Source: an uncultured bacterium (GTDB taxonomy: Bacteria > Planctomycetota > J058). From it: a DNA stretch of 35,890 bases. This document shows positions 1 to 8,541 of this stretch, one piece after another; the stretch's first letter is position 1, and every line of letters begins with the position of its first letter. Made by a program: the position numbers and the translations under genes. The notes beneath the pieces were generated by a model. That model had not been told where the DNA came from, searched no databases, and saw only the letters and a program-made list of their open reading frames with translations. The stretch is from the NCBI GenBank assembly GCA_937911525.1, contig CALDQK010000557.1, positions 1 to 35,890 of the forward strand. Reading direction: 5' to 3'.

Positions 1-1
1 G

Positions 2-1156
2 CGCTGGGAGGGGCTCGTCGACGCGGGCCTGCTCGCGGTCGCTGGAGTTCAGCCCCAGGCAGAGGAGCGCGCTGAAGGGGTGGTCCTCGCGCGGCGCGCG
101 GAGGAGGCCCTGAGAGCAGTTGCCTGCGACGACCGCGCCTGGGAGCGGGTCGGCAGCCAACTCAACGGCCAACTCGTGGATCTGGGCACCTCCCTCTCGG
201 TGCACGGCTACCAGCCCGTCCAGCGCCAGCAGGCCGACGTGTTCGTGGTGAGCGTTCCCTACCAGGGGCGCTCGCTCAGCCCGCTCGAGCTGGAGCAGGA
301 GCTGGCGGGGGAGGTCACGGAGCGAGAGCGGATCCTCAGCGCGCGCGAGCGGGCGGTGATCGAGGAGCACCTCGTCGGCGAGATCGCGACGCACCTCCAC
401 GAGCGTCTGCGCGAAGCGGAGCAGGTCGTCGCCGACATGAATCGGGAGCTCCAGCGCTGCCCGACCAGCACGGGGGTCGAGCTGAAGTTCACCTGGGAGC
501 CCCTGGCGGACGGACCGGCGGGGACCAGCGAGGCTCGACGGCGTTTGCTCTCGAGCAGCGCGACCTGGTCGCTGGAGGACCGCGAGGCGCTGGGCGACTT
601 CTTGCAGGAGCGGATCGAGGAGGTCCGGCGTGACCTGCGCGAGGGCGCGGGGGGCACGTGGCAGGAGGCGCTCCGCCTGGCGCTCGACTACCGCCGCTGG
701 CATAGGTTCCGGATCCACCGCCGTCAGGACGGGCGCTGGCAGCTGCTGACGCGCCGGACCCACGGGACCGGCTCGGGCGGGGAGAAGGCGATCGCGCTCA
801 CGATCCCGCAGCTGGCGGCGGCCGCGGCTCACTATCGCTCCGCGGACGCCCACGCCCCGCGCTTGATCCTGCTCGACGAGGCCTTCGTGGGGGTGGACGC
901 CGACATGCGGGCCAAGTCCATGGGCCTCATGGAGGCCTTCGACCTCGACTTCGTCATGACCTCCGAGCGCGAGTGGGGCTGCTACCCCACCTTGCCCGCC
1001 CTCGCGATCTGCCAGCTCGCCACCGCTCCCGGCGTCGACGCCGTCCACGTCACTCGCTGGGTGTGGAATGGCAGCGAGCGGCTGCGCGACGAGCGGCCGA
1101 TTTCGCCGGCTCAAGCGCCGCAGGACGCGCCGGACCTGGTTGAGGCTCCGGCCTGA
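2..1156 (+). CDS. jetC: JetC-like SMC ATPase, C-terminal part (TIGR02680 family), cut by window edge
   Basis: The frame is open from base 2, so only about the last 384 residues are visible. The C-terminal part carries an ABC/SMC signature (GTGSGGEK near base 770) and a Walker B segment (LILLDEAFVGVD near 862-900). It ends in the family-typical stretch DLDFVMTSEREWGCYPT and VTRWVWNG. These blocks are what I know from the TIGR02680 proteins, the SMC-like subunit of the four-gene TIGR02677-02680 cassette, which corresponds to the Wadjet type II anti-plasmid system. In Wadjet the SMC complex is thought to extrude DNA loops and present small circular DNA to the JetD nuclease. The P-loop, coiled coils and the jetA and jetB partners should lie to the left, outside the window. 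The stop codon overlaps the likely start of the next gene. The family call is strong; the subtype name is from memory. Confidence 0.9.
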   Translation, partial: RWEGLVDAGLLAVAGVQPQAEERAEGVVLARRAEEALRAVACDDRAWERVGSQLNGQLVDLGTSLSVHGYQPVQRQQADVFVVSVPYQGRSLSPLELEQELAGEVTERERILSARERAVIEEHLVGEIATHLHERLREAEQVVADMNRELQRCPTSTGVELKFTWEPLADGPAGTSEARRRLLSSSATWSLEDREALGDFLQERIEEVRRDLREGAGGTWQEALRLALDYRRWHRFRIHRRQDGRWQLLTRRTHGTGSGGEKAIALTIPQLAAAAAHYRSADAHAPRLILLDEAFVGVDADMRAKSMGLMEAFDLDFVMTSEREWGCYPTLPALAICQLATAPGVDAVHVTRWVWNGSERLRDERPISPAQAPQDAPDLVEAPA

Positions 1157-3996
1157 GCACGACGCGCGAGACCGACGCGGCCGCGCTCGACCCAGAGCGG
1201 CTGCGCGAGGCTCTGGGGGGACCGGACCTGGCGTGGCTGGTCGAGCGGCTGCGGCGTCGGCTGGAGACGAGCGGGGAGTTGGGCGGTCGAGTCACCCTCA
1301 GCGGCCCCACCCCCGAACAGCGCTCCGCCCTCGACCGACTCCTCGGTCGTCGGCCTTCTCGCGGACGGACGATCGGGGTCGATCCTGCGCAGCTCGAGCA
1401 GGTCCTCCGCGCAGCCGGCCTCTGCGCGGACCTCCGCCAGGCCCTTGTGCTCCTCGGCGGGCCTCTCCTGGATCGGCGCGCCTTGGCGGTGGCTCGCCAG
1501 CGAGCCTGGGACGCGCTCTACGCCGACCTGGCCGAGGCCAGCGCGCACCACCCGCGCCTCGCGGAGTGGGCCGAGCGCCTGCCCGCGACCGGCTACCTGA
1601 CCCGCCTCAGCGAGCGCGAGCCGCCTCGAGCCCAAGGGCTGGTCGACGATCTCCGCCCGGTCCTCGCCCGACTCCCTGCCCGCGGGGTGCGCCTCGCGGT
1701 CTTGGCGGCCGAGGCCCTCGGCGACGCTCACGCCCTCGATCCAGGCACACCGCTGGGGAACCTGGCCCTGCGGGCCGCCGCCGCCCTGAGCGAGACCGAG
1801 GACTTCAGCGACGCGCGCGGACGGCGCGAAGCCTGGGCCGGCGCCGGCGTCCTCCTCGACGAGCTCAGCGCGCCAGTCCTGGTCCTCGGCCTCCGCGCCC
1901 ACCTCGACACCTTCAGCGGCCGACAGCTCGCGCTCCACGCCGAGGCGGGTGAGCCCTGTCGGCTCACGGTTCGTCAGCTCCTGCGCGAGCCGCCGCGCTT
2001 CGACCCGACGCTCACGGGCCTGGTCGTCTACGTGTGCGAGAACCCCAGCGTGGTCGCGGCCGCGGCAGACCGGCTCGGAGCCGCCTGCGCGCCGCTGGTG
2101 TGCACCGAGGGCCAGCCCTCCACGGCTGCCCGGCTGCTCCTGCAGGGCCTCTCCGAGGCGGGGATCCAGCTCCTCTATCACGGCGACTTCGACCCGGCGG
2201 GCCTGGGGATCGCCGACCTCGTGATCCGCCGCCACGGCGCTCGCCCTTGGCGCTTTCGGGCCCTCGACTACCTGCTCAGCGAAGGAGGCACTCCCCTCAC
2301 CCCTCCGGCTGAGCTCGAGACGCCCTGGGATCCAGCGCTCGCCGCGGCCCTCCACGCAGAGCGCCGCGCGGTTCCCGAAGAGCGCCTCCTCGAGGAGCTC
2401 TTGCGGGACCTCGCCCAGGAGGGCGCGGGGACCTGTGCCGCAGACCCGACCGGTCTGGAGCCCCTCTCGCCAGCGCGTGTCCTCCCTCTGGCTCAGGCAG
2501 AGGAGTCCGCGGCCGAGTCGCAGAGGGAGGGAGCCCCGCTTCACGTAGCCGAGCTGCTAAGGGGGCTCCGCTGCCCCAAGCGTCTCTGGCTGAGCTCCAG
2601 GGAGCCGACGAGTCCTCGGCCGCTGAACCCTTGGCTCGCTCGGCAGCGCCGGGAGGTTGTGGCGGAGGCCCGACGAGCGCACCCCCGCGGCTGCGCTCTG
2701 CCGGAAGACCTCGCCGCGAGCGTGCCCGGGACCCGCGCCGCGCTGGCCGAGGGCCAGCGCGTCCTCTACGGGGCGGCCTTCGAGCGCGGCGGCCTGATCG
2801 GACGTCTGGACCTCCTCGTCGCCAGGGGCGCGCCCTCCGGCGCCAAGCCCACCTGGTCCTTGACGCGCGTGACGAGCGCCAGCTCGATCACGCCGGAGCA
2901 CGTCGATGCGCTGGCCCTGGGCGTGTGGCTCGCCGAAGGGAGCGGGCTCGAGGTCGAGCAGGCCTGGGTGGCCCATGTCGACACCGCTGCGACCGACCCC
3001 GCGCACCGACTGCGCTGGTCGGACGAGACCCGCGCCGTGCGGCAACGCCTGCGCACCCTCGACAGCGACATCGAGGCGTCGCGCCACACGCTGGAGCTGC
3101 CTGCGCCTCCGGCCCTAGACGTGGGTCCCCAGTGCGAGCGCGGCGGCGATCGCGCCTGCCCCTACCTCGAGCGCTGCTGGCCCGACGAAGGCCCCACGGT
3201 GTTCGAGCTGCCCCGCTTCCCCGCTCGCGTCGCATGGCGACTCCACCGCCAGGGCCGGGCGCGCCTCGAGGACCCCGCAGACCTCCCGGCTGAGCTCAGC
3301 GCCCGCCAGCGCCGGCTGGCCCTCGCAGTGCTGGAAGGTCGCCAGCATTTCGACAGGCAAGCGCTAGGTGAACACCTCTCAGCCTGGCCTCGCCCCTGGG
3401 CTTCTCTCGATTTCGAGACGATCGCGGCCGCGCTGCCTCGATACCCCGGCGCCCGGCCCTACGAGCCGATCCCTTTCCAGTTCAGCGTCCACCTCGAAAC
3501 GCCCAGTGGGCTCGAGTCGCGTGACTACCTGCATCCGACCCCCGACGACCCTCGGCCAGCGCTCGCTGCTCAGCTCGTCGGGGCCCTCGCCGATCACGCT
3601 GGGGCCGTCCTCGTCTACGGGCTCGGCTTCGAGGCCAGCCGCCTGGAGGAGCTCGCCTGCGCCGTCCCCGCCCTGGCTACAGAGCTGCGCGCGATTCGCG
3701 AGCGCCTGGTCGATCTTCGTCCGCTCCTGGAGGAGCGCCTCTTCGATCCGCGACTTGAGGGGTCCTATGGGCTCAAGCGAGTCCGCCCGCTCCTGCTAGG
3801 GCGAACTGCGATTGCCAGGATCTTGCCCCCCTCGAGGATCGACGACGGACTCGCTGCGCAGGAAGCCTACGCCCAGCTGCTCCAGAGCGACTCAACTCCA
3901 GAGGGACCCATGGCTGAGCTACGCGCTTACTGCTGTGAGGACTCAGCCTCTGTTTTGCGGATAGCACTGGGGCTCCGAGAAACCGGATCCGACTAG
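1153..3996 (+). CDS. jetD: JetD-like TOPRIM nuclease (TIGR02679/DUF2399) fused to a DUF2779 Cas4-like/DEDDy exonuclease module
   Basis: About 947 residues if started at CTG 1153, which overlaps the jetC stop (CTGA). The first conventional start, TTG 1279, would cut off conserved N-terminal sequence (GGPDLAWLVERLRRRLETSG), and an in-frame stop lies at 1141. Residues 1-430 match full-length TIGR02679/JetD, with VCENPSVV (E296) and YHGDFDPAGL (D345, D347) giving the TOPRIM-type acidic motifs. After a linker, residues 468-947 match a complete DUF2779 protein. This part has a Cas4-like region with four cysteines (C474, C661, C669, C675) suited to an Fe-S cluster. A DEDDy-like domain follows: SLDFETI (D753, E755), VYGLGFE (E827) and YCCED (Y926, D930). 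The usual E-V-K nuclease motif reads R572-V-T574, so the Cas4-like site is probably dead. Usual JetD proteins end near residue 430, so this is an extra nuclease fused to Wadjet. Domain calls are by recognition; the role is inferred. Confidence 0.85.
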   Translation: MSTTRETDAAALDPERLREALGGPDLAWLVERLRRRLETSGELGGRVTLSGPTPEQRSALDRLLGRRPSRGRTIGVDPAQLEQVLRAAGLCADLRQALVLLGGPLLDRRALAVARQRAWDALYADLAEASAHHPRLAEWAERLPATGYLTRLSEREPPRAQGLVDDLRPVLARLPARGVRLAVLAAEALGDAHALDPGTPLGNLALRAAAALSETEDFSDARGRREAWAGAGVLLDELSAPVLVLGLRAHLDTFSGRQLALHAEAGEPCRLTVRQLLREPPRFDPTLTGLVVYVCENPSVVAAAADRLGAACAPLVCTEGQPSTAARLLLQGLSEAGIQLLYHGDFDPAGLGIADLVIRRHGARPWRFRALDYLLSEGGTPLTPPAELETPWDPALAAALHAERRAVPEERLLEELLRDLAQEGAGTCAADPTGLEPLSPARVLPLAQAEESAAESQREGAPLHVAELLRGLRCPKRLWLSSREPTSPRPLNPWLARQRREVVAEARRAHPRGCALPEDLAASVPGTRAALAEGQRVLYGAAFERGGLIGRLDLLVARGAPSGAKPTWSLTRVTSASSITPEHVDALALGVWLAEGSGLEVEQAWVAHVDTAATDPAHRLRWSDETRAVRQRLRTLDSDIEASRHTLELPAPPALDVGPQCERGGDRACPYLERCWPDEGPTVFELPRFPARVAWRLHRQGRARLEDPADLPAELSARQRRLALAVLEGRQHFDRQALGEHLSAWPRPWASLDFETIAAALPRYPGARPYEPIPFQFSVHLETPSGLESRDYLHPTPDDPRPALAAQLVGALADHAGAVLVYGLGFEASRLEELACAVPALATELRAIRERLVDLRPLLEERLFDPRLEGSYGLKRVRPLLLGRTAIARILPPSRIDDGLAAQEAYAQLLQSDSTPEGPMAELRAYCCEDSASVLRIALGLRETGSD

Positions 3997-4001
3997 TTAA
4001 G

Positions 4002-4029
4002 AGACTCGCAGGCTCGACCCTGCGAGTCT
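4002..4029 (+). terminator. Perfect 11-bp hairpin after jetD
   Basis: Arms AGACTCGCAGG and CCTGCGAGTCT pair without mismatch around a 6-base loop. The hairpin begins 6 bases after the jetD stop. No clear T-run follows, so it may be a weak or Rho-assisted terminator. It separates the Wadjet operon from the kinase gene at 4075. Confidence 0.6.
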
Positions 4030-4074
4030 GTTCCGCTATGAGTAGGGCTTGCGAGGCCCGGAGCCGACTGCTGC

Positions 4075-5307
4075 GTGAGACCCGAGGACGTTGAAGAAAG
4101 CCGCAGGCTCGCTGCGAAGGCGCATGCCATGGGTCTGATCGGCGGCTCGACCCTCGCTGCCTGCGACGACTTCCTCGCCCGAGGCAACACCGCTGGCCTC
4201 GACGCGCAGCAGTTCTTCCTCAACCTGACGAACCTGAACGACGTCCACCTCGCCCTTCTTAGAGGAGATCAGGGTGTCCTGCAGGGCCTGCCGGTCTTCT
4301 CGAATCGCCTGCGCGTGGTGGGGGAGATCAGCCGCGGTGGCATGGGCGTGGTCTATCAGGCATGGGACGTTCACATTCAGCGGATGGTCGCGGTCAAGGA
4401 GATGCTGACCAGCCACCACTCCAGCCACAAGGCCTTCCTGCGCTTTCAGGCAGAGGCTCGCTCCATGGCGGCGATCCGCCACCCAGCCGTTGTGAGCGTC
4501 TATAGCGTGGGGACCTCTCAACGCGGGACGCCTTACCTCGTCATGGAGTTCGTCGCCGGCGCCACGCTCTCCGACGTGGTGAAGCTAGTCGCCCGCGGTC
4601 ACTCCGTAGAAGAGGTGCTGAAACCGGGGAATAGGGTCAGCGCTGGCCTCGCCGCTTCGCCTACGCAGCTCGATATCCAGCAGGTAGCGGCTTGGGGCTG
4701 CAGCCTCGCGGCCGGGCTTCAGGCATGCCACGACCAGGGCGTCATTCACCGCGACGTAAAGCCCTCGAACGTGCTCATTGACCAAGACGGATGCGCGAAG
4801 CTGACCGACTTCGGCGTCGCGCTCGACCCCAAGGGTCACCATGAGCGACTTACGGCTCCAGGGGGCGCCGTAGGAACTCCCCTATACATGGCGCCAGAAA
4901 ACCTCCTGGGTTCGCGAGAGTTCGAAAACGTTGGCCCCAGCGCGGACGTTTACTCCCTAGGCGCAACCCTGTTCACGGCCTTGACGGGGTCGCCTCCCTT
5001 CGTAGCAGCTTCTCAGCAAGAGCTCTTCGTGAAGGTCTACAGCGGCGACGTCTCGCCCTTGAGCGACTTCCGGGACGACGTGCCAGCGGGTCTCCAAGCA
5101 GTGCTCGCCAAGTGCCTCCTGCGAGACCCGGCCCAGCGCTACCAGACCGCCGCGGAGGTCCGGGAAGCTCTCGGGCAATACGCCACCGGCGGCCATGCGC
5201 AAAGTATGCCGGCAGGTCTGGGGCGCAATCCGAAGCTCTTCCTGCTGCTAGTTGTCCTTCTCCTCCTGGGCGTTCTCTCTGCTCTTGCCTGGCTTGGAGG
5301 ATCCTAG
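4075..5307 (+). CDS. Membrane-anchored Hanks-type Ser/Thr protein kinase
   Basis: The protein has 410 residues from GTG 4075; ATG 4129 is the alternative, and an in-frame stop at 4039 rules out anything longer. Residues 1-75 are an unrecognised, probably helical N-terminal segment. The kinase domain (about 80-370) has the glycine loop EISRGGMGVVYQA, catalytic lysine K108 (VAVK), HRDVKPSN (225-232), DFG (245-247) and APE (273-275), so it should be active. A hydrophobic segment at about 385-407 is a single C-terminal membrane anchor with almost nothing beyond it, so there is no extracellular sensor. The last 60 bases overlap the 3' end of the convergent SGNH gene. It lies in the less GC-rich accessory stretch. 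The substrate is unknown; a link to the neighbouring Wadjet genes cannot be shown from sequence. Confidence 0.88.
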   Translation: MRPEDVEESRRLAAKAHAMGLIGGSTLAACDDFLARGNTAGLDAQQFFLNLTNLNDVHLALLRGDQGVLQGLPVFSNRLRVVGEISRGGMGVVYQAWDVHIQRMVAVKEMLTSHHSSHKAFLRFQAEARSMAAIRHPAVVSVYSVGTSQRGTPYLVMEFVAGATLSDVVKLVARGHSVEEVLKPGNRVSAGLAASPTQLDIQQVAAWGCSLAAGLQACHDQGVIHRDVKPSNVLIDQDGCAKLTDFGVALDPKGHHERLTAPGGAVGTPLYMAPENLLGSREFENVGPSADVYSLGATLFTALTGSPPFVAASQQELFVKVYSGDVSPLSDFRDDVPAGLQAVLAKCLLRDPAQRYQTAAEVREALGQYATGGHAQSMPAGLGRNPKLFLLLVVLLLLGVLSALAWLGGS

Positions 5308-6432
5308 CTCCTTAGCGACTAGGCTCGCGATGTAGGCATTGCCACGTTTCGTGTAGTGTCCGCGTCCGCCAGGCTTCAGCGTGAGCCCCTCTAGAGCCTC
5401 TTGTGAAAGATCTAGGCTCCTAAGGCTCTGCCTGAGGTCCAAGAAGGATACCCCCGCTGCAGCGCAAGTCTGCATGAGCCCTCTACCGTCTTGGTCGTCT
5501 TCTCTGAGGATCGGCCCGCCTGTGGGAATGTATACGAGCAGAAGCTCGCCTCCCCACGATTCCACTTTCGCCTTGGAGTGCTGAAGGAGCTCGGCGAAGA
5601 GTGAAGTGCACTCCTCCTTCCAGGCCGCGTATCGCAGCACATCGACTCCGGCAATGAGCGCGAGGGCTACTCGGGAGTGCTTCCACCATGTCCTCGTGCT
5701 GTCGATCACCTCGGCACGCGTTCTTGGAGGCTGGACCTTCATTTCGCCGTCCTTGAACTCCACTACCGGCTTGGGCATCCATGACTTCGGAAACCAGGCG
5801 CGTCCGGCTCGCTCAACGTCGTAGCTGACCAAGCCCCACACGACGACCTGCGGTTTGAGTCGCTCCCCTAGCTGCTCAAGCTTCAGGGCGACCTGGTCGA
5901 CTCCATAGCCGGGAACGCCCGCGTTCAGGACTTCGCTGTCTGGCAGAGCCTCCTGCAACTGATAGGGCCAAGACTCGTTCCACCGAACGTCGGATCCAAA
6001 CGTGAAGGAGTCACCCACAGCGAGGATCCGAAGGTCCCGCCCTCGTGTCCAAGCCACAGCCTTGTGGGCTCTGAGTGTTGGCTTGCAATCCCAGCCCAAT
6101 CGGGTGTGCCGAACGATTGCAGTTCCCTGCTGATCAGGAATGCTAGTACCCCGATCCCACCGCTCCACGTCCTCTGTTGACGCAGTCTCGGCGAAGTCCA
6201 CCTCCCAAACGAGGGTGCTGACCCGAGTGCCGTAAGGCTGACTCGGCCTCCAGTCCAGCAAGACCCCCTCACCTGAATAGATCTTGTAGGTCAGGGGACA
6301 AACCGATCGGAGAAGGATCTCCGCAAGGCCAATCCCAACTCCTAGCGAGACGAATGCAATGGCGAGGCGAAGTCGCTTGCGACGCCTTCGAGGCGTAGCA
6401 CCCTCCGCTTCCGTCTCGCGCTGTGAATTCAC
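5248..6432 (-). CDS. Membrane-anchored SGNH/GDSL-hydrolase-fold protein
   Basis: The protein has 394 residues, starting at a GTG that overlaps the stop of the upstream kinase gene (GTGA), which implies translational coupling. An arginine-rich start (RRRRKR, 15-20) precedes one membrane helix (about 21-42), so the rest is outside the cytoplasmic membrane. ILAVGDSFTFG (137-146) is SGNH block I with S142 as nucleophile, and NAGVPGYG (170-177) is block II. Block III is altered (VSYD where GxND is usual). The C-terminal H359 sits in GGRGHYTKRGN without the usual Asp three residues before it. Such proteins are often esterases or O-acetyl/alginate-type polysaccharide modifiers, but with these deviations the activity is uncertain. 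Its 3' end is antisense to the transmembrane tail of the kinase at 4075-5307. Confidence 0.8.
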   Translation of the reverse strand: MNSQRETEAEGATPRRRRKRLRLAIAFVSLGVGIGLAEILLRSVCPLTYKIYSGEGVLLDWRPSQPYGTRVSTLVWEVDFAETASTEDVERWDRGTSIPDQQGTAIVRHTRLGWDCKPTLRAHKAVAWTRGRDLRILAVGDSFTFGSDVRWNESWPYQLQEALPDSEVLNAGVPGYGVDQVALKLEQLGERLKPQVVVWGLVSYDVERAGRAWFPKSWMPKPVVEFKDGEMKVQPPRTRAEVIDSTRTWWKHSRVALALIAGVDVLRYAAWKEECTSLFAELLQHSKAKVESWGGELLLVYIPTGGPILREDDQDGRGLMQTCAAAGVSFLDLRQSLRSLDLSQEALEGLTLKPGGRGHYTKRGNAYIASLVAKELGSSKPGKSRENAQEEKDN

Positions 6433-8465
6433 CGGTTGCCCCGTGGAACGCTAACGGCCACCCGAGCCCCTGCTAGTGGCAAGCGTGCGCTTGACCCTTC
6501 AAAGCCGCCGAATCGCCTCGTTACCTGATAGTAGTAAGCGCCCTGGGCGTAGGGATCCACCTTCGGTGGAGCCCCATCGCTGGTCCTCCACGCTCCTCCA
6601 CGAAGCACTCGGAGCGGCCCCTCGTCGCTCCTGAGCGGTCTCCAACCATGCACTCCTGCCCAGGTTTTCGTTGACTGCGTAGGTCCACGAGGATCGCGAG
6701 CGGCTGCGGTCGTGTAGGGACCCAAGTAGTCCGAGACCCACTCAGAAACGTTTCCGCACATGTCCATAGCTCCAAAGGGCGAGCAGTCCCCTTCGAACTC
6801 GCCCACAGCCGATGGCCCGGGTGCACCGTCCAACCCTCCGTGAAGATTAGCCTGCCCAATTCGGAGTCGCATACCCCAGGGAAAGACGAACTCCGGCCGA
6901 GTGCCGCGCGCTGCGAACTCCCACTCAGCTTCGGTCGGCAGTCGAAGCCCAGCCCAGTCGCAGTAGGCCTTCGCCTCTTCCCAGCGAAGACACCAGACCG
7001 GGAGGTCCTCTTGGGCTTCGTAGGTCTGACCTCCGTAGTCAATAGTCTCCCCGCTCTCGGGGATCGCGTAGTCAGGGTTGGCCTTTGAAAACCTCCGATA
7101 CTGGCCCCATGTGACCTCATAGCGTCCCAAGAAGTAGCCAGAAAGGGTCACGCGGTGCGCGGGCCGATCGTTCCAGCGGATCTTGATCAGCGATCCGAAC
7201 TCTCCCTCCGACTCCGGGTGTCCCATCATGAACTCGCCCCCTGGGACATAGACCAGGACCGACCCGTCCTTCGCATTGATGTACTCGCCAGGTTGTTGGC
7301 TAGGGAAGACACCGTTCGGGAGAGCCGGCGGCTTGCCCTCTTCAGGAAGCGTTTCGAACCACTGGGGGAAACTGGGCGTTCCCCCCTCTGCCCTAGCGCT
7401 CCCTTGCGCAGGTGGCTGGACAAGCATTGGGGTGGGCTCGGGAACTCCTATCGTGGCCTCAGGCTCAACTGGGGAAGTCCCCGGCGAGATCATCAGGGGT
7501 GCGCTTACCAAACCGAGCAAGAAGAGGATCAGCGCGGCTCCTGCGACCAGGCGATGCTTGACCGGAGACCTCTGCCCTGTGAGGTAACCCTGCAGCGCGC
7601 GTTCGAGCTCTCGCGCGCTCCCATAGCGCTTCTCAGGCTTCTTCTCCAAGCAGCGCAGGCAAATCGCTTCAAGCTTCTTGCTCAAGCCAGCTCGTAGTTC
7701 CCTGGGAGGTCTTGCTGGTTCGGCGACGGTGAGGATCGCGTTACCCGCCGCGTTGCCCCCGGTAAAGGGAGGTGCACCCGTCAGGAGCGCATAGAGAGTG
7801 GCTCCCAGCGAATAGACGTCGGTCCGCGCGTCGACCTTCCTCCACTCCCCCGTCGCCTGCTCCGGTGACCAGTAGCCGGGGCTGCCCATGGCCACGCCCG
7901 TTTGCGACAACCGCTGCTCGAGGTCCAGGTTCTTCACCAACCCGAAGTCGATAAGTACGGGTTCGCCCGTCTTGCGCAGGATAACGTTGGCCGGCTTGAC
8001 GTCCCTGTGAATCAGGCCATGTTGATGCGCGTGGTGAAGCGCGCCAGCAATGTCCCTGCAAACCTCCGCGGCCTTTCGTTCGGGGAGGGGCCCCTGAGAG
8101 AGGGACTCCGCTAGGTTTGCGCCCTCTACGAACTCCTGAACAAGGATTAGGTCCGAGCCATGCGTCTCGACTCCGTGCACGCGCACAATGTTGGGGTGCC
8201 TCAGGGCCCCTAACGCCTCTGCCTCGCGCCGGAAGCGCTCGGCCCCGGCCTCTCCCTGAGCCCCTCGGATCAGCTGCTTGAGGGCAATCTGCCGCTGGGC
8301 GCTCGGATCCCAAGCGAGGAACACGGCTCCCATTCCGCCGCGGGCAATCTCCTCAGTGACTGTGTATCTGCCCAGTTGCATTCTTCCTAGAGACGCTATC
8401 CCGTCGCTTTCAACCTGACCAGGCCCCGCTCGGAGCGAAGCTAGCGACGGTCCCGACGACTCCAC
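6429..8465 (-). CDS. Ser/Thr protein kinase fused to an FGE-sulfatase (sulfatase-modifying-factor) domain
   Basis: The protein has 678 residues from GTG 8465, chosen because GGGAGG lies just upstream at good spacing. The kinase domain (about 33-295) has IARGGMGAVF, K63, HRDVKPAN (153-160) and DFG (173-175). A membrane helix follows at about 303-325, then a proline-rich stalk. An extracytoplasmic FGE-sulfatase/C-type-lectin-like domain (about 385-678) has YVPGGEFMMG, RLPTEAEWEFAARG, FPWG, DMCGNVSEWVSD and RVLRGGAW. The domain end (LAGARVAVSVPRG) departs from the usual R....iGFR ending, and I see no paired active-site cysteines, so a ligand-binding sensor is more likely than true formylglycine generation. 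This architecture is known in Planctomycetota. It forms a two-gene unit with the SGNH protein, whose start codon overlaps its stop. Confidence 0.9.
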   Translation of the reverse strand: MESSGPSLASLRAGPGQVESDGIASLGRMQLGRYTVTEEIARGGMGAVFLAWDPSAQRQIALKQLIRGAQGEAGAERFRREAEALGALRHPNIVRVHGVETHGSDLILVQEFVEGANLAESLSQGPLPERKAAEVCRDIAGALHHAHQHGLIHRDVKPANVILRKTGEPVLIDFGLVKNLDLEQRLSQTGVAMGSPGYWSPEQATGEWRKVDARTDVYSLGATLYALLTGAPPFTGGNAAGNAILTVAEPARPPRELRAGLSKKLEAICLRCLEKKPEKRYGSARELERALQGYLTGQRSPVKHRLVAGAALILFLLGLVSAPLMISPGTSPVEPEATIGVPEPTPMLVQPPAQGSARAEGGTPSFPQWFETLPEEGKPPALPNGVFPSQQPGEYINAKDGSVLVYVPGGEFMMGHPESEGEFGSLIKIRWNDRPAHRVTLSGYFLGRYEVTWGQYRRFSKANPDYAIPESGETIDYGGQTYEAQEDLPVWCLRWEEAKAYCDWAGLRLPTEAEWEFAARGTRPEFVFPWGMRLRIGQANLHGGLDGAPGPSAVGEFEGDCSPFGAMDMCGNVSEWVSDYLGPYTTAAARDPRGPTQSTKTWAGVHGWRPLRSDEGPLRVLRGGAWRTSDGAPPKVDPYAQGAYYYQVTRRFGGFEGSSARLPLAGARVAVSVPRGNR

Positions 8466-8541
8466 GAAGGCCTCCCGTTGCGCTCAATGCAGCAGGCATG
8501 CGTCGATCGCTGATGGCGCCGCCTGTCAGTAGTCCCGATGC

